Shown: piece by piece, positions 35,148 through 44,765 of the stretch
Position numbering within the stretch: the stretch's first letter is position 1
How the letters are laid out: each line of letters opens with the position of its first letter
Assembly (NCBI GenBank): GCA_039025235.1
Contig: JBCCOS010000005.1
Location: forward strand, 186,001 to 250,000
DNA length: 64,000 bases
Source of the DNA: MED-G105 sp039025235
GTDB taxonomy: Bacteria > Pseudomonadota > Alphaproteobacteria > Caulobacterales > Parvularculaceae
Direction of reading: 5' to 3'
Translations under genes and position numbers: made by a program
Notes under the pieces: model-generated
Told to the model about the DNA's origin: nothing
Databases searched by the model: none
What the model saw: only the letters and a program-made list of their open reading frames with translations

Positions 35148-36167
35148 ATGACGATCAAGATCGGTGAGATCGAACTTAAAAACGCTGTCGCAGCAGCACC
35201 AATGTCGGGAGTATCGGATGCGCCCTTTCGCGCTGTCGCGGCTTTTGCAGGCGCCGGATGGGTCGTTTCTGAGATGGTGGCGAGCGAAGAGCTTGTCGGG
35301 CGTCGACCTGATGTTGTTCGCCGGGCCGTCAATACAAAAGGGGTTGATCCCTTTGTTATTCAGCTCGCTGGTCGTGAAACCTCTTGGATGACAAGAGGTG
35401 CCGCTTTGGCGGAAGAGGCGGGCGCCGACATTGTAGACATTAACATGGGGTGTCCGGCACGGCAGGTAACGGGGGCTCTTTCAGGGTCCGCATTGATGCG
35501 AGATCCCGACCACGCCCTCTCCCTGATCGAGGCGACGATTGTTGGATGCTCAAAGCCCGTCACGCTGAAAATGCGGCTCGGTTGGGATGAGAGAAGTTTG
35601 AACGCGGCAGAGATTGCGGCGCGCGCTGAGCAGGCGGGCGTCGCTCTCATTACGGTTCATGGTCGAACGCGCAATCAATTTTATAAGGGAAAAGCTGATT
35701 GGCACGCGATCCGCTCTGTGACCGAGGCCGTTTCTATTCCTGTGATCGCAAATGGCGATATTGTTGATCTTCCAACGGCGAGAGAAGCGCTTGCTTTATC
35801 CCAAGCGGATGGTGTGATGGTTGGTCGGGCCGCGACCGGGCGTCCTTGGTTGCCTGGAGCGCTGGCTGTTGCCTTGGAACAAAACGCGCCAGAATTAGAC
35901 ATACCGTCGCCGCAAAAGCAGCTTTCTCTATTTCTCCAACATTACGACCTGACGATTGAGCATTATGGACGAGGACTGGGGGTGAGAATGGCGCGCAAGC
36001 ATTTGGCCGGTTTCGTTGATACTTTGCCCATGATCATCGACGATGGGCGGCGTCGGCTTATGCGCGCAGACTTATGTCGCCTCGACGAACCGGAGCGGGT
36101 GGTTGACCGTCTAGTAAGCCTTGTCTCTCGTGAAACTGTTGATGAAAAGCTTCTGATCACGCACTAG
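35148..36167 (+). CDS. dusB: tRNA-dihydrouridine synthase, DusB/NifR3 type
   Basis: This flavoenzyme reduces uridines in the tRNA D-loop. The protein has 339 residues. APMSGVSDAPFR, IQLAGRE and DINMGCPARQV (catalytic Cys) are followed by GSALMRDP, VTLKMRLGWDE, ITVHGRTRNQFYKG, VIANGDI and GVMVGRAATGRPWL. Its TAG stop (36165-36167) lies in the CTAG that opens a repeat-A element. In related genomes ntrB and ntrC usually follow; here they do not. Confidence 0.95.
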   Translation: MTIKIGEIELKNAVAAAPMSGVSDAPFRAVAAFAGAGWVVSEMVASEELVGRRPDVVRRAVNTKGVDPFVIQLAGRETSWMTRGAALAEEAGADIVDINMGCPARQVTGALSGSALMRDPDHALSLIEATIVGCSKPVTLKMRLGWDERSLNAAEIAARAEQAGVALITVHGRTRNQFYKGKADWHAIRSVTEAVSIPVIANGDIVDLPTAREALALSQADGVMVGRAATGRPWLPGALAVALEQNAPELDIPSPQKQLSLFLQHYDLTIEHYGRGLGVRMARKHLAGFVDTLPMIIDDGRRRLMRADLCRLDEPERVVDRLVSLVSRETVDEKLLITH

Positions 36168-36267
36168 AGCCGCTTGCATTCAAGCTGATTCAGAAAACGG
36201 CTCTAGAGTCTCGTTGGAGCCTGTTGCAGCAAAACCGGTGATCCACTTTTGCTGCAACAGGCTCTAG
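36164..36267. repeat. Dispersed double-hairpin repeat A, copy 3 (104 bp)
   Basis: Hairpin 2 is longest in this copy: AGCCTGTTGCAGCAAAA pairs perfectly with its complement (17 bp) around CCGGTGATCCAC. Copies 1 and 2 carry GAACC where this copy has A. Hairpin 1 has one C-A mismatch. The left CTAG supplies the stop of dusB, and the right CTAG, read on the minus strand, supplies the stop of a small frame. Confidence 0.9.
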
Positions 36268-36497
36268 GAAATGCCGAGGCAGGCCCGAACGTGATTTTCA
36301 CCCTCATTTTCCTCGATGGTTTCGCCAGATACCTGCGTTCCGTTAATGACGTAAGGCCCAAATGAGTAGTTAAAACGTGCTTCAGAACGGGAAAGTGGCA
36401 GCATATGGTACCATTTTGCAACGCATTGTTGATTGTGCGCAACAATGAGCGCACAGTACAGTCCATGGAAACTTATAACGGCGAAGAATTTGCACAC
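36264..36497 (-). CDS. Possible small protein ending at repeat A
   Basis: A 77-codon frame runs from GTG 36497 to a TAG inside the right end of repeat A. Codon use and composition look coding (MCKFFAVISFHGLYCALIVA ... FGPYVINGTQVSGETIEENE). The N-terminus is hydrophobic and might be a signal sequence. I recognise no family. It may be a gene truncated by the repeat. Confidence 0.35.
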   Translation of the reverse strand: MCKFFAVISFHGLYCALIVAHNQQCVAKWYHMLPLSRSEARFNYSFGPYVINGTQVSGETIEENEGENHVRACLGIS

Positions 36498-36661
36498 CGA
36501 TAGTGGTCGTTTCAGTGGTGGTACGCCAAATTTGTTTCGGGATGTTTGTTCTATCAGGCCTTTTGGGGCGCTGGTCTTAGGCGCAGCGTACCATTTACTG
36601 CTTGATATCGAGATTTCAGGTTCTTTTGGTGCGAGCGCTTGAGTAAAGGTTTGTTGTCTAA

Positions 36662-39244
36662 GTGGTTCTCAATCAGGTCACCGAAAACTCAAATGACACT
36701 AAGCTGGATGTTACGAGCGAGGGGTCCGGAACATCCACAAAAGCTGAGAATTCCGCCGCTTCTGAAAGTTCTTCTGAGCATTCTGACATTCAAGGGGTAA
36801 ATAATGACGTGGAGGCTCTTGATGCTCAGCCTCTGTCCGATGAAGGGCGGGGCGATGAGGGTGTAGCCGACCCGGCTCAGATAGGGTCAGAGGGAAAGGG
36901 CGACCAAGTTTTCGCGCACGTAAAGTCCACCAAACGATATGCACAATCCAGTCGCCTTACGAGTTTGGTAGCGGCGATAGGTCTCCCGCTCGCTGGTTGT
37001 GCTGCTTTCTTTTCCACGCTGTTTTTGCTGTCACCGGGCGCTGAAGCGGTGGACCGACGTTTCCTGTTAGCGTTGGTCGGTGCCAATGTACTCATCGCGG
37101 CCGCGTTCGCCGCCTTGATTGGGGCGTATGTTTGGCAAGTATTTGCAGGCCGCCGTGCTCGCCTTGCGGGATCGGATACACAACTTCGGCTTGTATCGCT
37201 TTTCGCTCTTGTTGCCGCCGTTCCTGCATTTGTTTCATTTCTGTTTTCATTTACGATATTAAGGGCATCACTGAATGATGTTTTTGGCGATCGGATTGAA
37301 ACATCCGTACTGACCTCTCGCAATTTTGCTAATGAATATATCCAGGAGCGTGCGGCAATCGATATTCAGAACTTGCGTAATATCGAAGTTGATATCATGC
37401 GAGGAAGGCTAACCGGTGTTTCTCCGGCGCTCACCCCGATTACATTTCGTCAAAGACTAATTGAGCAAGCTTTTGTCAGAAACCTTGCTGCAGTTTTTAT
37501 TCTTGATGCGGATAAGAGGATAATCGCTCGAGTGGAGCTTGCTGATGCCGATTTTGCTCTACCGCGCAAAGATGAATTTGATGAAATAGATTTAGAAGCT
37601 CTACAAAAGGGCGCGCAGGGGCAATTGATTCGTTATGGAGCGAACGACCCGCAGCGCTTGCAATTTTTACGGGGTATGCTGAAGAGCGAGGCGTTGAATG
37701 GTGGGTATATCATCATTTACCGTGCGATGCCTGAAGGTATAAGCGATGGCCTTCTTGCGATTCGGGCGATGCGTGACGATTGGGAAAATGCGAAAGGGCA
37801 ACGCAACCGGTTAGAACGTGTCTTTCTCGCCGGCTTCTCTGTTATGGCGCTCATTGTGCTGTTCGGTGCAATTTGGACGGCTTTACGGGCGTCAACCGGT
37901 TTCGTAGCGCCAATCCGACGCTTGGTGCGTATGGCAGAAAGCGTTTCAGGCGGCGATCTTGCCGCGCGTGTTGACGTCTTTAGGAGTGATGGGGAACTCG
38001 GCGTACTAGCGCGGTCAATGAACCGCATGACGTCGCAGTTGCAGACGCAAAGGGATGATCTGATCGAAACCAACCGTCAGTTCGACCGTCGTCGTCGTTT
38101 CACAGAGGCGGTTTTATCCGGTGTCTCGGCGGGCGTTCTTGGGATTGATGGTGAAGGTCACATCACAATTGTCAATAAATTTGCTGAAGAGTTCCTTCAC
38201 TTGGATGGTGGACGGTGTGTTGGAGCCCGATTGTCAACGCTCGTTCCAGAGTTCCAATCGCTCGTCGATGAAGCAATGGCGACACCATATGTTGAAGTCG
38301 CACGGCAGCTTGAAATTGAGCGTGGAGGTATGCAGCGTATCATTAATACCCGCGTTATGAGTGATCGCGGTGAAAGTGGTGAGGGGGAACGCAGCTGCGT
38401 TGTTACCTTTGATGATGTAACGGAATTAATGGATGCTCACCGGTCGGCAGCATGGGGCGACGTGGCGCGACGCATTGCCCATGAGATCAAGAACCCTCTG
38501 ACGCCGATACAGCTGTCTGCAGAACGATTGCGACGCAAGTACAAAAATGAAGTGATATCATCACCGGAGGTTTTTGATAAGTGTACTGATACAATTGTTC
38601 GTCACGTGAGTGATATTCGGCGAATGGTTGATGAATTTTCTTCCTTTGCCCGGATGCCCGAACCGGTCATCGCTAATGAAGATATCGTTGAATTGATTAA
38701 GTCAGCGACATTCACGCAGCGCGTTGCCTTTCCGGAAATTTCTTTTGAACTTGATGCAGCGCCAGACGGTCCCGTTTTCGTTGCCTGCGACGGTCGGTTA
38801 ATTATTCAGGCAATTGGTAACTTGATGAAAAATGCCTGCGAGTCGATTGATGCGCGTCTCATCTCTAGTACGGTGCCGCGAGGGCGGGTGGTCGTAAAAA
38901 TATCGAAGGACGATAGCGTTGCGCGATTGGATGTCTACGATAATGGCTTGGGTTTACCAAAAACGCTGCGCCATCGTCTAACAGAGCCATATATGACGAC
39001 TAGGGAAAAAGGCACCGGCCTTGGTTTGGCAATCGTAAGAAAGGTTATCGAGGATCATGGGGGCAGTCTCTCTTTTTCAGACAGTGACGAGCTTGGTCCG
39101 ACAGGGGCGCGTATTTCTATTGTTCTTCCTCTCGCTGCGACGGCTGAAGAGATTGAAGATATATCTGGTACGGAACATAGGCCTGATAAATTGAGTAATA
39201 CTGTGTCATCGGAAAGTACCGGTTTAGAACGAGCGGCAGAATAG
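36662..39244 (+). CDS. ntrY: Nitrogen-regulation sensor kinase NtrY
   Basis: The protein has 860 residues from a GTG at 36662. An unusual Ser/Glu/Asp-rich N-terminal stretch covers about 1-95. Two to three TM segments follow (about 100-200), then a periplasmic sensor part, and another TM near 395. HAMP is at about 415-470 and PAS at about 480-580. The HisKA phospho-acceptor is His607 in RRIAHEIKNPLTPIQLSAERLRRKY. The ATPase has NLMKNACESI, DNGLGLP and GTGLGLAIV. It phosphorylates NtrX, whose gene follows after 78 bases. NtrYX is linked to nitrogen, redox and envelope control in alphaproteobacteria. Confidence 0.95.
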   Translation: MVLNQVTENSNDTKLDVTSEGSGTSTKAENSAASESSSEHSDIQGVNNDVEALDAQPLSDEGRGDEGVADPAQIGSEGKGDQVFAHVKSTKRYAQSSRLTSLVAAIGLPLAGCAAFFSTLFLLSPGAEAVDRRFLLALVGANVLIAAAFAALIGAYVWQVFAGRRARLAGSDTQLRLVSLFALVAAVPAFVSFLFSFTILRASLNDVFGDRIETSVLTSRNFANEYIQERAAIDIQNLRNIEVDIMRGRLTGVSPALTPITFRQRLIEQAFVRNLAAVFILDADKRIIARVELADADFALPRKDEFDEIDLEALQKGAQGQLIRYGANDPQRLQFLRGMLKSEALNGGYIIIYRAMPEGISDGLLAIRAMRDDWENAKGQRNRLERVFLAGFSVMALIVLFGAIWTALRASTGFVAPIRRLVRMAESVSGGDLAARVDVFRSDGELGVLARSMNRMTSQLQTQRDDLIETNRQFDRRRRFTEAVLSGVSAGVLGIDGEGHITIVNKFAEEFLHLDGGRCVGARLSTLVPEFQSLVDEAMATPYVEVARQLEIERGGMQRIINTRVMSDRGESGEGERSCVVTFDDVTELMDAHRSAAWGDVARRIAHEIKNPLTPIQLSAERLRRKYKNEVISSPEVFDKCTDTIVRHVSDIRRMVDEFSSFARMPEPVIANEDIVELIKSATFTQRVAFPEISFELDAAPDGPVFVACDGRLIIQAIGNLMKNACESIDARLISSTVPRGRVVVKISKDDSVARLDVYDNGLGLPKTLRHRLTEPYMTTREKGTGLGLAIVRKVIEDHGGSLSFSDSDELGPTGARISIVLPLAATAEEIEDISGTEHRPDKLSNTVSSESTGLERAAE

Positions 39245-39322
39245 GTTCGTAGATTAAAGAGCAAACGTTTAGGGGTGCCGAAGCAATTCAGGCAGACGTC
39301 AAGTGAGAAAGAGAGCAATACT

Positions 39323-40714
39323 ATGGGCGTAGATATTCTTGTTGTTGATGACGAGGCCGATATACGTGAACTCGTCTCCGGCATTCTTGAAGATGAGGGG
39401 TATGAACCGCGAGCTGCTGCCAATTCTGACGCTGTTTTTGAAGCGGTCACAAAGCGGGTTCCAGCACTCGTCGTTCTTGATGTTTGGTTACAGGGCTCTA
39501 CGCTTGACGGAATTGAAATTCTCGATGAGCTCAAGAAAATGTATCCGGAGTTGCCGGTTATTATTATTTCTGGTCACGGAACAATCGAGACTGCTGTTGC
39601 AGCGATTAAGAAGGGTGCATATGATTTTGTTGAAAAGCCATTTAATGCCGATAGATTGATATTAGCAGTGAGCCGTGCTCTTGAGACGATGCGCCTGCGT
39701 CAAGAAAATTCTGAATTAAAAATCCGTATGCCAGACTGGGGGCTGATTGGAAGTTCTGCGCCAATTACTGCGGTAAGGGCGACAATTGAAAAGGTCGCTG
39801 ATGCACGGTCCCGTGTATTAATCAACGGGGCCGGCGGGGCTGGAAAGGAAACAATCGCACGCCTTCTCCATGCAATGTCTTCTCGGTCTGAAAATCCTTT
39901 TGTACTTGTGAGCTCGGCTACGATTGAACCGGATAGCATGGAAGAAGAACTTTTTGGCGTTGAAGGGGAGGGTAATCATCCGAAAAGCATCGGCCTTTTG
40001 GAACGTGCCCACAGCGGTACACTAATGTTCGATGAAATTGGCGACATGCCAATGCAAACCCAAAGTAAGATTCTTCGTGTTCTTGTCGATCAGCGTTTTA
40101 AGCGCGTTGGCGGCGATAGCGCGGTCGAGGTTGATGTTCGTATCATATCGACAACATCGCGCGATCTCCTGAAGGAAGCGGAAGAGGGACGCTTTCGCGA
40201 AGACCTTTACCACCGACTGAATGTGGTGCCCATTGACGTGCCGTCTCTAGCGGAACGACGAGATGATATTCCAGCCTTGGCGGCATTTTTTATTGATCGT
40301 TTGTCGAGATCGCTCGGCCTACCAAAACGCGTAATGTCTAGCGAAGCCATTGCCGCCCTTCAATCGTATCATTGGCCTGGGAACGTTCGACAATTCCGCA
40401 ATACGATCGAACGAACGCTGATTATGATGGGGCGCGATGTAGAACAGGAAATAACATGTGATCATTTGCCCGCGGAGATAATTGATGCCGGTCTTTCGAT
40501 ACCAGCGGGTGATGGTCTGGAGCAGATCATTGCTTTGCCCCTTCGTGAAGCGCGTGAGCGGTTTGAGAGAGAATATCTGATTGCTCAAATCAATCGATTT
40601 AGTGGAAATATCTCTCGAACCGCTGCGTTTATAGGAATGGAGCGTTCTGCCTTGCATCGAAAGCTTAAAGCTCTTGGTGTGAGTGGTCAGCAACAACGTG
40701 TTGAAAGCGCTTAA
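39323..40714 (+). CDS. ntrX: Response regulator NtrX
   Basis: The protein has 463 residues from ATG 39323 (MGVDILVVDDEADIRELVSG) with AGAGAG upstream; the frame opens earlier at 39275 without conservation. The receiver has phospho-acceptor Asp53. The AAA+ domain has Walker A GAGGAGKET and LMFDEIGDMP but lacks the sigma-54 contact loop GAFTGA (it reads LFGVEGEGNHPKS), as in other alphaproteobacterial NtrX proteins. A Fis-type helix-turn-helix ends the protein (GNISRTAAFIGMERSALHRKLKALG). It probably acts as a sigma-70-type activator or repressor. Confidence 0.95.
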   Translation: MGVDILVVDDEADIRELVSGILEDEGYEPRAAANSDAVFEAVTKRVPALVVLDVWLQGSTLDGIEILDELKKMYPELPVIIISGHGTIETAVAAIKKGAYDFVEKPFNADRLILAVSRALETMRLRQENSELKIRMPDWGLIGSSAPITAVRATIEKVADARSRVLINGAGGAGKETIARLLHAMSSRSENPFVLVSSATIEPDSMEEELFGVEGEGNHPKSIGLLERAHSGTLMFDEIGDMPMQTQSKILRVLVDQRFKRVGGDSAVEVDVRIISTTSRDLLKEAEEGRFREDLYHRLNVVPIDVPSLAERRDDIPALAAFFIDRLSRSLGLPKRVMSSEAIAALQSYHWPGNVRQFRNTIERTLIMMGRDVEQEITCDHLPAEIIDAGLSIPAGDGLEQIIALPLREARERFEREYLIAQINRFSGNISRTAAFIGMERSALHRKLKALGVSGQQQRVESA

Positions 40715-40813
40715 AACTCTGTTAAGCCGTACAACGAATTATAGGTAATTTCGCGGATCTCGCCAAAGCTGTAGCGAGCGCGATGAGAGCAATGGTTTTG
40801 AGGCGATAGAGCA

Positions 40814-42187
40814 ATGCGGATTATTGTCTGCGGCGCTGGGCGCGTTGGTTTCGGTATTGCACGACGCCTTGCACGTGAAAACAATGACGTTACGGTAATC
40901 GATCAGGATAAAGCGTTGGTGCGCTTTGTATCCGAACGATTGGATGTTCGTGGGATTGTCGGAAACGGATCCTATCCGGATATTCTAGCAGAAGCTGGCG
41001 CCCGCGAAGCCGATATGATTGTGGCCGTTACATATTCTGATGAAGTCAACATGATTTCCTGCCAGATTGCCCACACCCTTTTTAAAGTTCCCACTAAAAT
41101 TGCTAGGATCCGAGCAGGAGGATACCTCGATCCAAAGTATTCGGATCTTTTCAGTCGCAACCATATGCCCATTGATGTGATTATTTCGCCAGAGCGCGAA
41201 GTGGGTGATGCTGTGATCCAGCGTTTGTCAACGCCCGGTGCATTTGAAACGAAGGCATTTGTTGATGGAAAAGTTTGGGCTGTTGGTGTGAAATTGAGGC
41301 AGGATTGTCCGATCATTGATACGCCCTTACGCCAAGTACAAGAGCTTTTTCCTGACTTGAACGTTACAATCGTTGGTGTGAAGAGAGGCGAATATATCCG
41401 GCGTGTGCGCGGTGACGACCAGCTGGAACCCGACGATCGTGTGTTCTTCATTGCCGAAAAAAGCGCTGTGGCGCGTGCTATGGAGATCATGGGCAATGCG
41501 GAACGACAGGCGCGTCGTGTCATTATAGTCGGTGGTGGAAATATCGGTCTTTATGTTGCAAAAGGTCTCGAACGTTTGGGGGCAATGAAGATACGCCTCA
41601 TTGAGCGTAACAAAGCGCGTGCTGAAATCATTGCAGAAGAGCTTGAGCGCACTGTTGTTCTTCAAGGGGATGGCCTTGATCGTGAACTGCTTCGTGAAGC
41701 AGGCGCAGAGGACGCAGAAACGGTAGTTGCACTAACAAATAACGATCAAGTGAATATCTTGGCCTCAGTCGTTGCCAAGCGGGGCGGGGCGAGGCGATCG
41801 TTAGCCCTTATCAATGATGCCGATTATTCTACAATTGCCGACGCTGTTGGCGTTGACCGTTATGTCGATCCGCGGGCCACAACAATTTCTACGGTGCTTC
41901 AACAAATTCGTAGGGGGCGCATTAAAGGTGTTTACAGTCTCGTTGACGGGCAGGCGGAACTGATCGATGCAATAGCACTTGAGACATCACCACTCGTCAA
42001 TAAACCCCTAAAAGAGGCGGGCTTACCCGAAGGTGTGATCGTGGGGGCGGTCTACAGAGACGGAGAAGTTGTGATGCCGCGCCCTGACACGATCGTTCGC
42101 GCCGATGATCGCGTCGTGCTGATGGCAATGCGGGACAATGTGAAAGATGTCGAACAGATGTTCCGTGTCAGTATTGAGTATTTTTAA
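40814..42187 (+). CDS. trkA: Trk potassium uptake regulatory subunit TrkA
   Basis: The protein has 457 residues with two RCK units, each a Rossmann NAD-binding half (GAGRVGFGIARRLA at the start, GGGNIGLYVAKGLE at about 240) and a TrkA-C half. It gates TrkH on the cytoplasmic side. The start ATG has GAGG ten bases before. It follows ntrX by 99 bases and precedes trkH by 29. Confidence 0.96.
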   Translation: MRIIVCGAGRVGFGIARRLARENNDVTVIDQDKALVRFVSERLDVRGIVGNGSYPDILAEAGAREADMIVAVTYSDEVNMISCQIAHTLFKVPTKIARIRAGGYLDPKYSDLFSRNHMPIDVIISPEREVGDAVIQRLSTPGAFETKAFVDGKVWAVGVKLRQDCPIIDTPLRQVQELFPDLNVTIVGVKRGEYIRRVRGDDQLEPDDRVFFIAEKSAVARAMEIMGNAERQARRVIIVGGGNIGLYVAKGLERLGAMKIRLIERNKARAEIIAEELERTVVLQGDGLDRELLREAGAEDAETVVALTNNDQVNILASVVAKRGGARRSLALINDADYSTIADAVGVDRYVDPRATTISTVLQQIRRGRIKGVYSLVDGQAELIDAIALETSPLVNKPLKEAGLPEGVIVGAVYRDGEVVMPRPDTIVRADDRVVLMAMRDNVKDVEQMFRVSIEYF

Positions 42188-42216
42188 GCCCTTTTCTCAG
42201 AATTCGCGGAAAATCA

Positions 42217-43629
42217 ATGTCACTGGCTGCTATATGTCGAGCGCTCGGGATCGGGATCCTTATACTCGCTGTTGCAATGGTTATCCCCCTTGCTGGCGCG
42301 TTGACGCGTGAGAGTGAACCGGCGGCGCCATACTTGTTCTCAATGGCGCTTGCTGTCTTTGCAAGCGGACTGTTTATTGTTGTTGGTAGTGCGTCCCGTG
42401 AACCGCGTGGTGATATACGCGAAGCGATGGGGTTCGTCTTTTTGTGGTGGCTCATTGCCCCTGTGTTTGGCGCTGCGCCATTCATATTATCAGGCGCAGG
42501 TGTAATTGACTCATATTTTGAAGCGGTATCCGCGTTGACAACGACGGGGGCGTGGCTGTCTGAGGTGTCCGCTCGAGAATTGGGCTCAGGCATGCTTTGG
42601 CGCGCATCGATGCAATGGATCGGGGGATTGGTATCTCTTTCCATTGCTTCTGCTATATTTGTACAGCCCATATTTTTTGGTGTAGAAACCCCCACAACGA
42701 CCGTTGGGCGTCCCGAGCACAGTTCTTATTTTGATACCCTGATAAGGGCTTTTATCTATTTTGCGCCACCTTACGCAGCGCTTACTGGATTGTGCTTTGG
42801 TTCACTTTCCCTTGCCGGTGAGACGCCGATCCACGCTGCTGCAACCGCATTGTCGTTAGTCGCATCTGGCGGATTTTATGGCGGTGCTGTGCCCGTTGGC
42901 GAGCAGGGGGGCTATGAAACGTCGCTGCTGATTGCCGGCGTTACCCTTCCTTTTGTATTTCTGAGTGGGATCAGTTTCGCTCTGATTGCTGCCGCCGCCC
43001 GCGGTAGGCTCAAACGTATTTCTGACTTTGAAACCGGGGCGTTCGCCCTGGTTGTTCTTACCCTGGGGGTCATTTTATGGATCTTGGTTGGTCAGAATAG
43101 CGGGACAAGCTTTCTTCATCAGGTTTTTAACGCTGCTAGTTTGATGTCGACGAATGGTGTCATCATTGGTGACTCGCCAGGGTTAGCGATCGCTTTAATT
43201 GCCGTCGTTATTGGAGGATCCGCAATATCAACGGTCGGTGGGCTAAAAATTTTGCGATGGCTCGTTCTGTTCCGGCGTGTCCGTGATGAGGTGCGCCAAT
43301 TGATTTCGCCGCGTGCCGTTTTCGGGCGGCGTTTTGTGTCAGATGAAATTGGTGTTTGGATTCATTTTCTGGCATTCACGTTCGCCATTGGTGCTCTTAC
43401 CCTCTTGTTGACCGCCGGCGGGAACAGCTTTGAGCTGTCGGTCGCCGCTGCGGCCGCAATTCTGGCGAATGCTGGCCCTGTCTTGGTTCTCGCAGAAGGG
43501 GGGAGCGAGGGGTATCTAGTATTTGAGGAAATCTGGCTGAGGCTTGTTCTATGCCTTGGCATGATGCTTGGCCGCATTGAAACTGTCGCTGCGCTGGTTA
43601 TCTTCAACCGATCATTTTGGAGATCTTAA
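42217..43629 (+). CDS. trkH: Trk potassium uptake channel subunit TrkH
   Basis: The protein has 470 residues and many hydrophobic segments. Selectivity-filter-like motifs are seen as TTTGAW in the first pore loop, ASGGFYGG, STNGVI and NAGPV. It imports K+ with TrkA. The stop is four bases before the next gene's ATG, so the three genes trkA, trkH and the aminotransferase are probably one transcript. Confidence 0.95.
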   Translation: MSLAAICRALGIGILILAVAMVIPLAGALTRESEPAAPYLFSMALAVFASGLFIVVGSASREPRGDIREAMGFVFLWWLIAPVFGAAPFILSGAGVIDSYFEAVSALTTTGAWLSEVSARELGSGMLWRASMQWIGGLVSLSIASAIFVQPIFFGVETPTTTVGRPEHSSYFDTLIRAFIYFAPPYAALTGLCFGSLSLAGETPIHAAATALSLVASGGFYGGAVPVGEQGGYETSLLIAGVTLPFVFLSGISFALIAAAARGRLKRISDFETGAFALVVLTLGVILWILVGQNSGTSFLHQVFNAASLMSTNGVIIGDSPGLAIALIAVVIGGSAISTVGGLKILRWLVLFRRVRDEVRQLISPRAVFGRRFVSDEIGVWIHFLAFTFAIGALTLLLTAGGNSFELSVAAAAAILANAGPVLVLAEGGSEGYLVFEEIWLRLVLCLGMMLGRIETVAALVIFNRSFWRS

Positions 43630-43633
43630 AGCG

Positions 43634-44497
43634 ATGGCACGCATTGCCTATGCAAACGGCGTCTATGCTCCGATATCAGCCCCCATGATTTGCGCTGAAG
43701 ATCGTGGTTATCAATTTTCTGATGGTGTCTATGAAGTTCTTTTATTGGTAGACGGACTGCTTTGGGATGCCCCAGGGCATCTCGCGCGTTGGCAAAGGTC
43801 TTTGGACGAACTGGAAATTGCGGCACCAATGTCTGAGCCCGCTATGCGTTCAATCATTCGCCAGGTGGTCAGACGCAACCGCTTACGCAATGCCCTTATT
43901 TATATGCAAGCGACGCGCGGTATCATGAGCAGGAACCATGTTTATCCGCAACCGGCTGCGCCTAGTTTCGTGGTGACTGCCCGGCCTTTTGACCTTTCGG
44001 CGTCCCATGCGAAAGCAGAAAAAGGCGTAAAACTGATGACGGCGCCGGATATTCGTTGGTCGCGTGCTGACATAAAGTCGATTTCGCTTCTGCCCAATGT
44101 CTTAGCAAAAGAGAAAGCCCGCCAGTCCGGCGCAGCAGAAGCCATGTTCCATCGTGACGGTATTGTAACCGAAGGGGGCTCAACCAACATCTGGATGGTC
44201 GATGACCATGGGGCTATTCGTACCCATCCGCTCAGTCGTCGAATTCTTGGGGGGATAACGCGGGCCAGCGTTGTTCAGTGTGCGCAAGAAATGCAAATGA
44301 CTGTCTTAGAGGATGCTTTCACCCTTGATGACGCGAAATCAGCCAGGGAAGTTTTTATAACGTCTGCAACGTCCTTGGTGATTCCGGCAACCCATATTGA
44401 TGAAACACCCATATCGGATGGGGAGCCTGGACCGGTTGCGACGGCATTGCGTGAGTCATATGAGCGTTATTGCCGAAACACAGGCATATGCCCTTAA
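43634..44497 (+). CDS. D-amino-acid aminotransferase (class IV PLP enzyme)
   Basis: The protein has 287 residues from ATG 43634; the frame opens earlier inside trkH. Features are ICAEDRGYQFSDGVYEV, the PLP lysine in SISLLPNVLAKEKARQSG, Glu in VTEGGSTNIWMV and SRRILGGITR. The best fit is Dat-type D-alanine transaminase, but branched-chain aminotransferase or 4-amino-4-deoxychorismate lyase relatives are possible. The same gene lies near trkA/hfq in several alphaproteobacteria. Confidence 0.88.
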   Translation: MARIAYANGVYAPISAPMICAEDRGYQFSDGVYEVLLLVDGLLWDAPGHLARWQRSLDELEIAAPMSEPAMRSIIRQVVRRNRLRNALIYMQATRGIMSRNHVYPQPAAPSFVVTARPFDLSASHAKAEKGVKLMTAPDIRWSRADIKSISLLPNVLAKEKARQSGAAEAMFHRDGIVTEGGSTNIWMVDDHGAIRTHPLSRRILGGITRASVVQCAQEMQMTVLEDAFTLDDAKSAREVFITSATSLVIPATHIDETPISDGEPGPVATALRESYERYCRNTGICP

Positions 44498-44765
44498 CGG
44501 TTCATTTTATGTTTTGCTGACCGCCATGCACGCACATCGGAGTGGAAAAAAGCCCACGTCAAAAACGGGTAAGAGGCGCCCTGTAAGGTTTCCGACTGTT
44601 ATAAAAAATTGCAATCGCTCCTCATATTCGACAACATTGTATTGCGGTGCAAAATAGCACCGTTCCCTAGGGCCTTTTGCGTCGTTGATGGAACGGAACC
44701 ATCAACCGCACAGACTGATCCGCCAAGCGCTCCAGCGTCGTGAGAAAAAAGCAAGCCGAGCTAAA

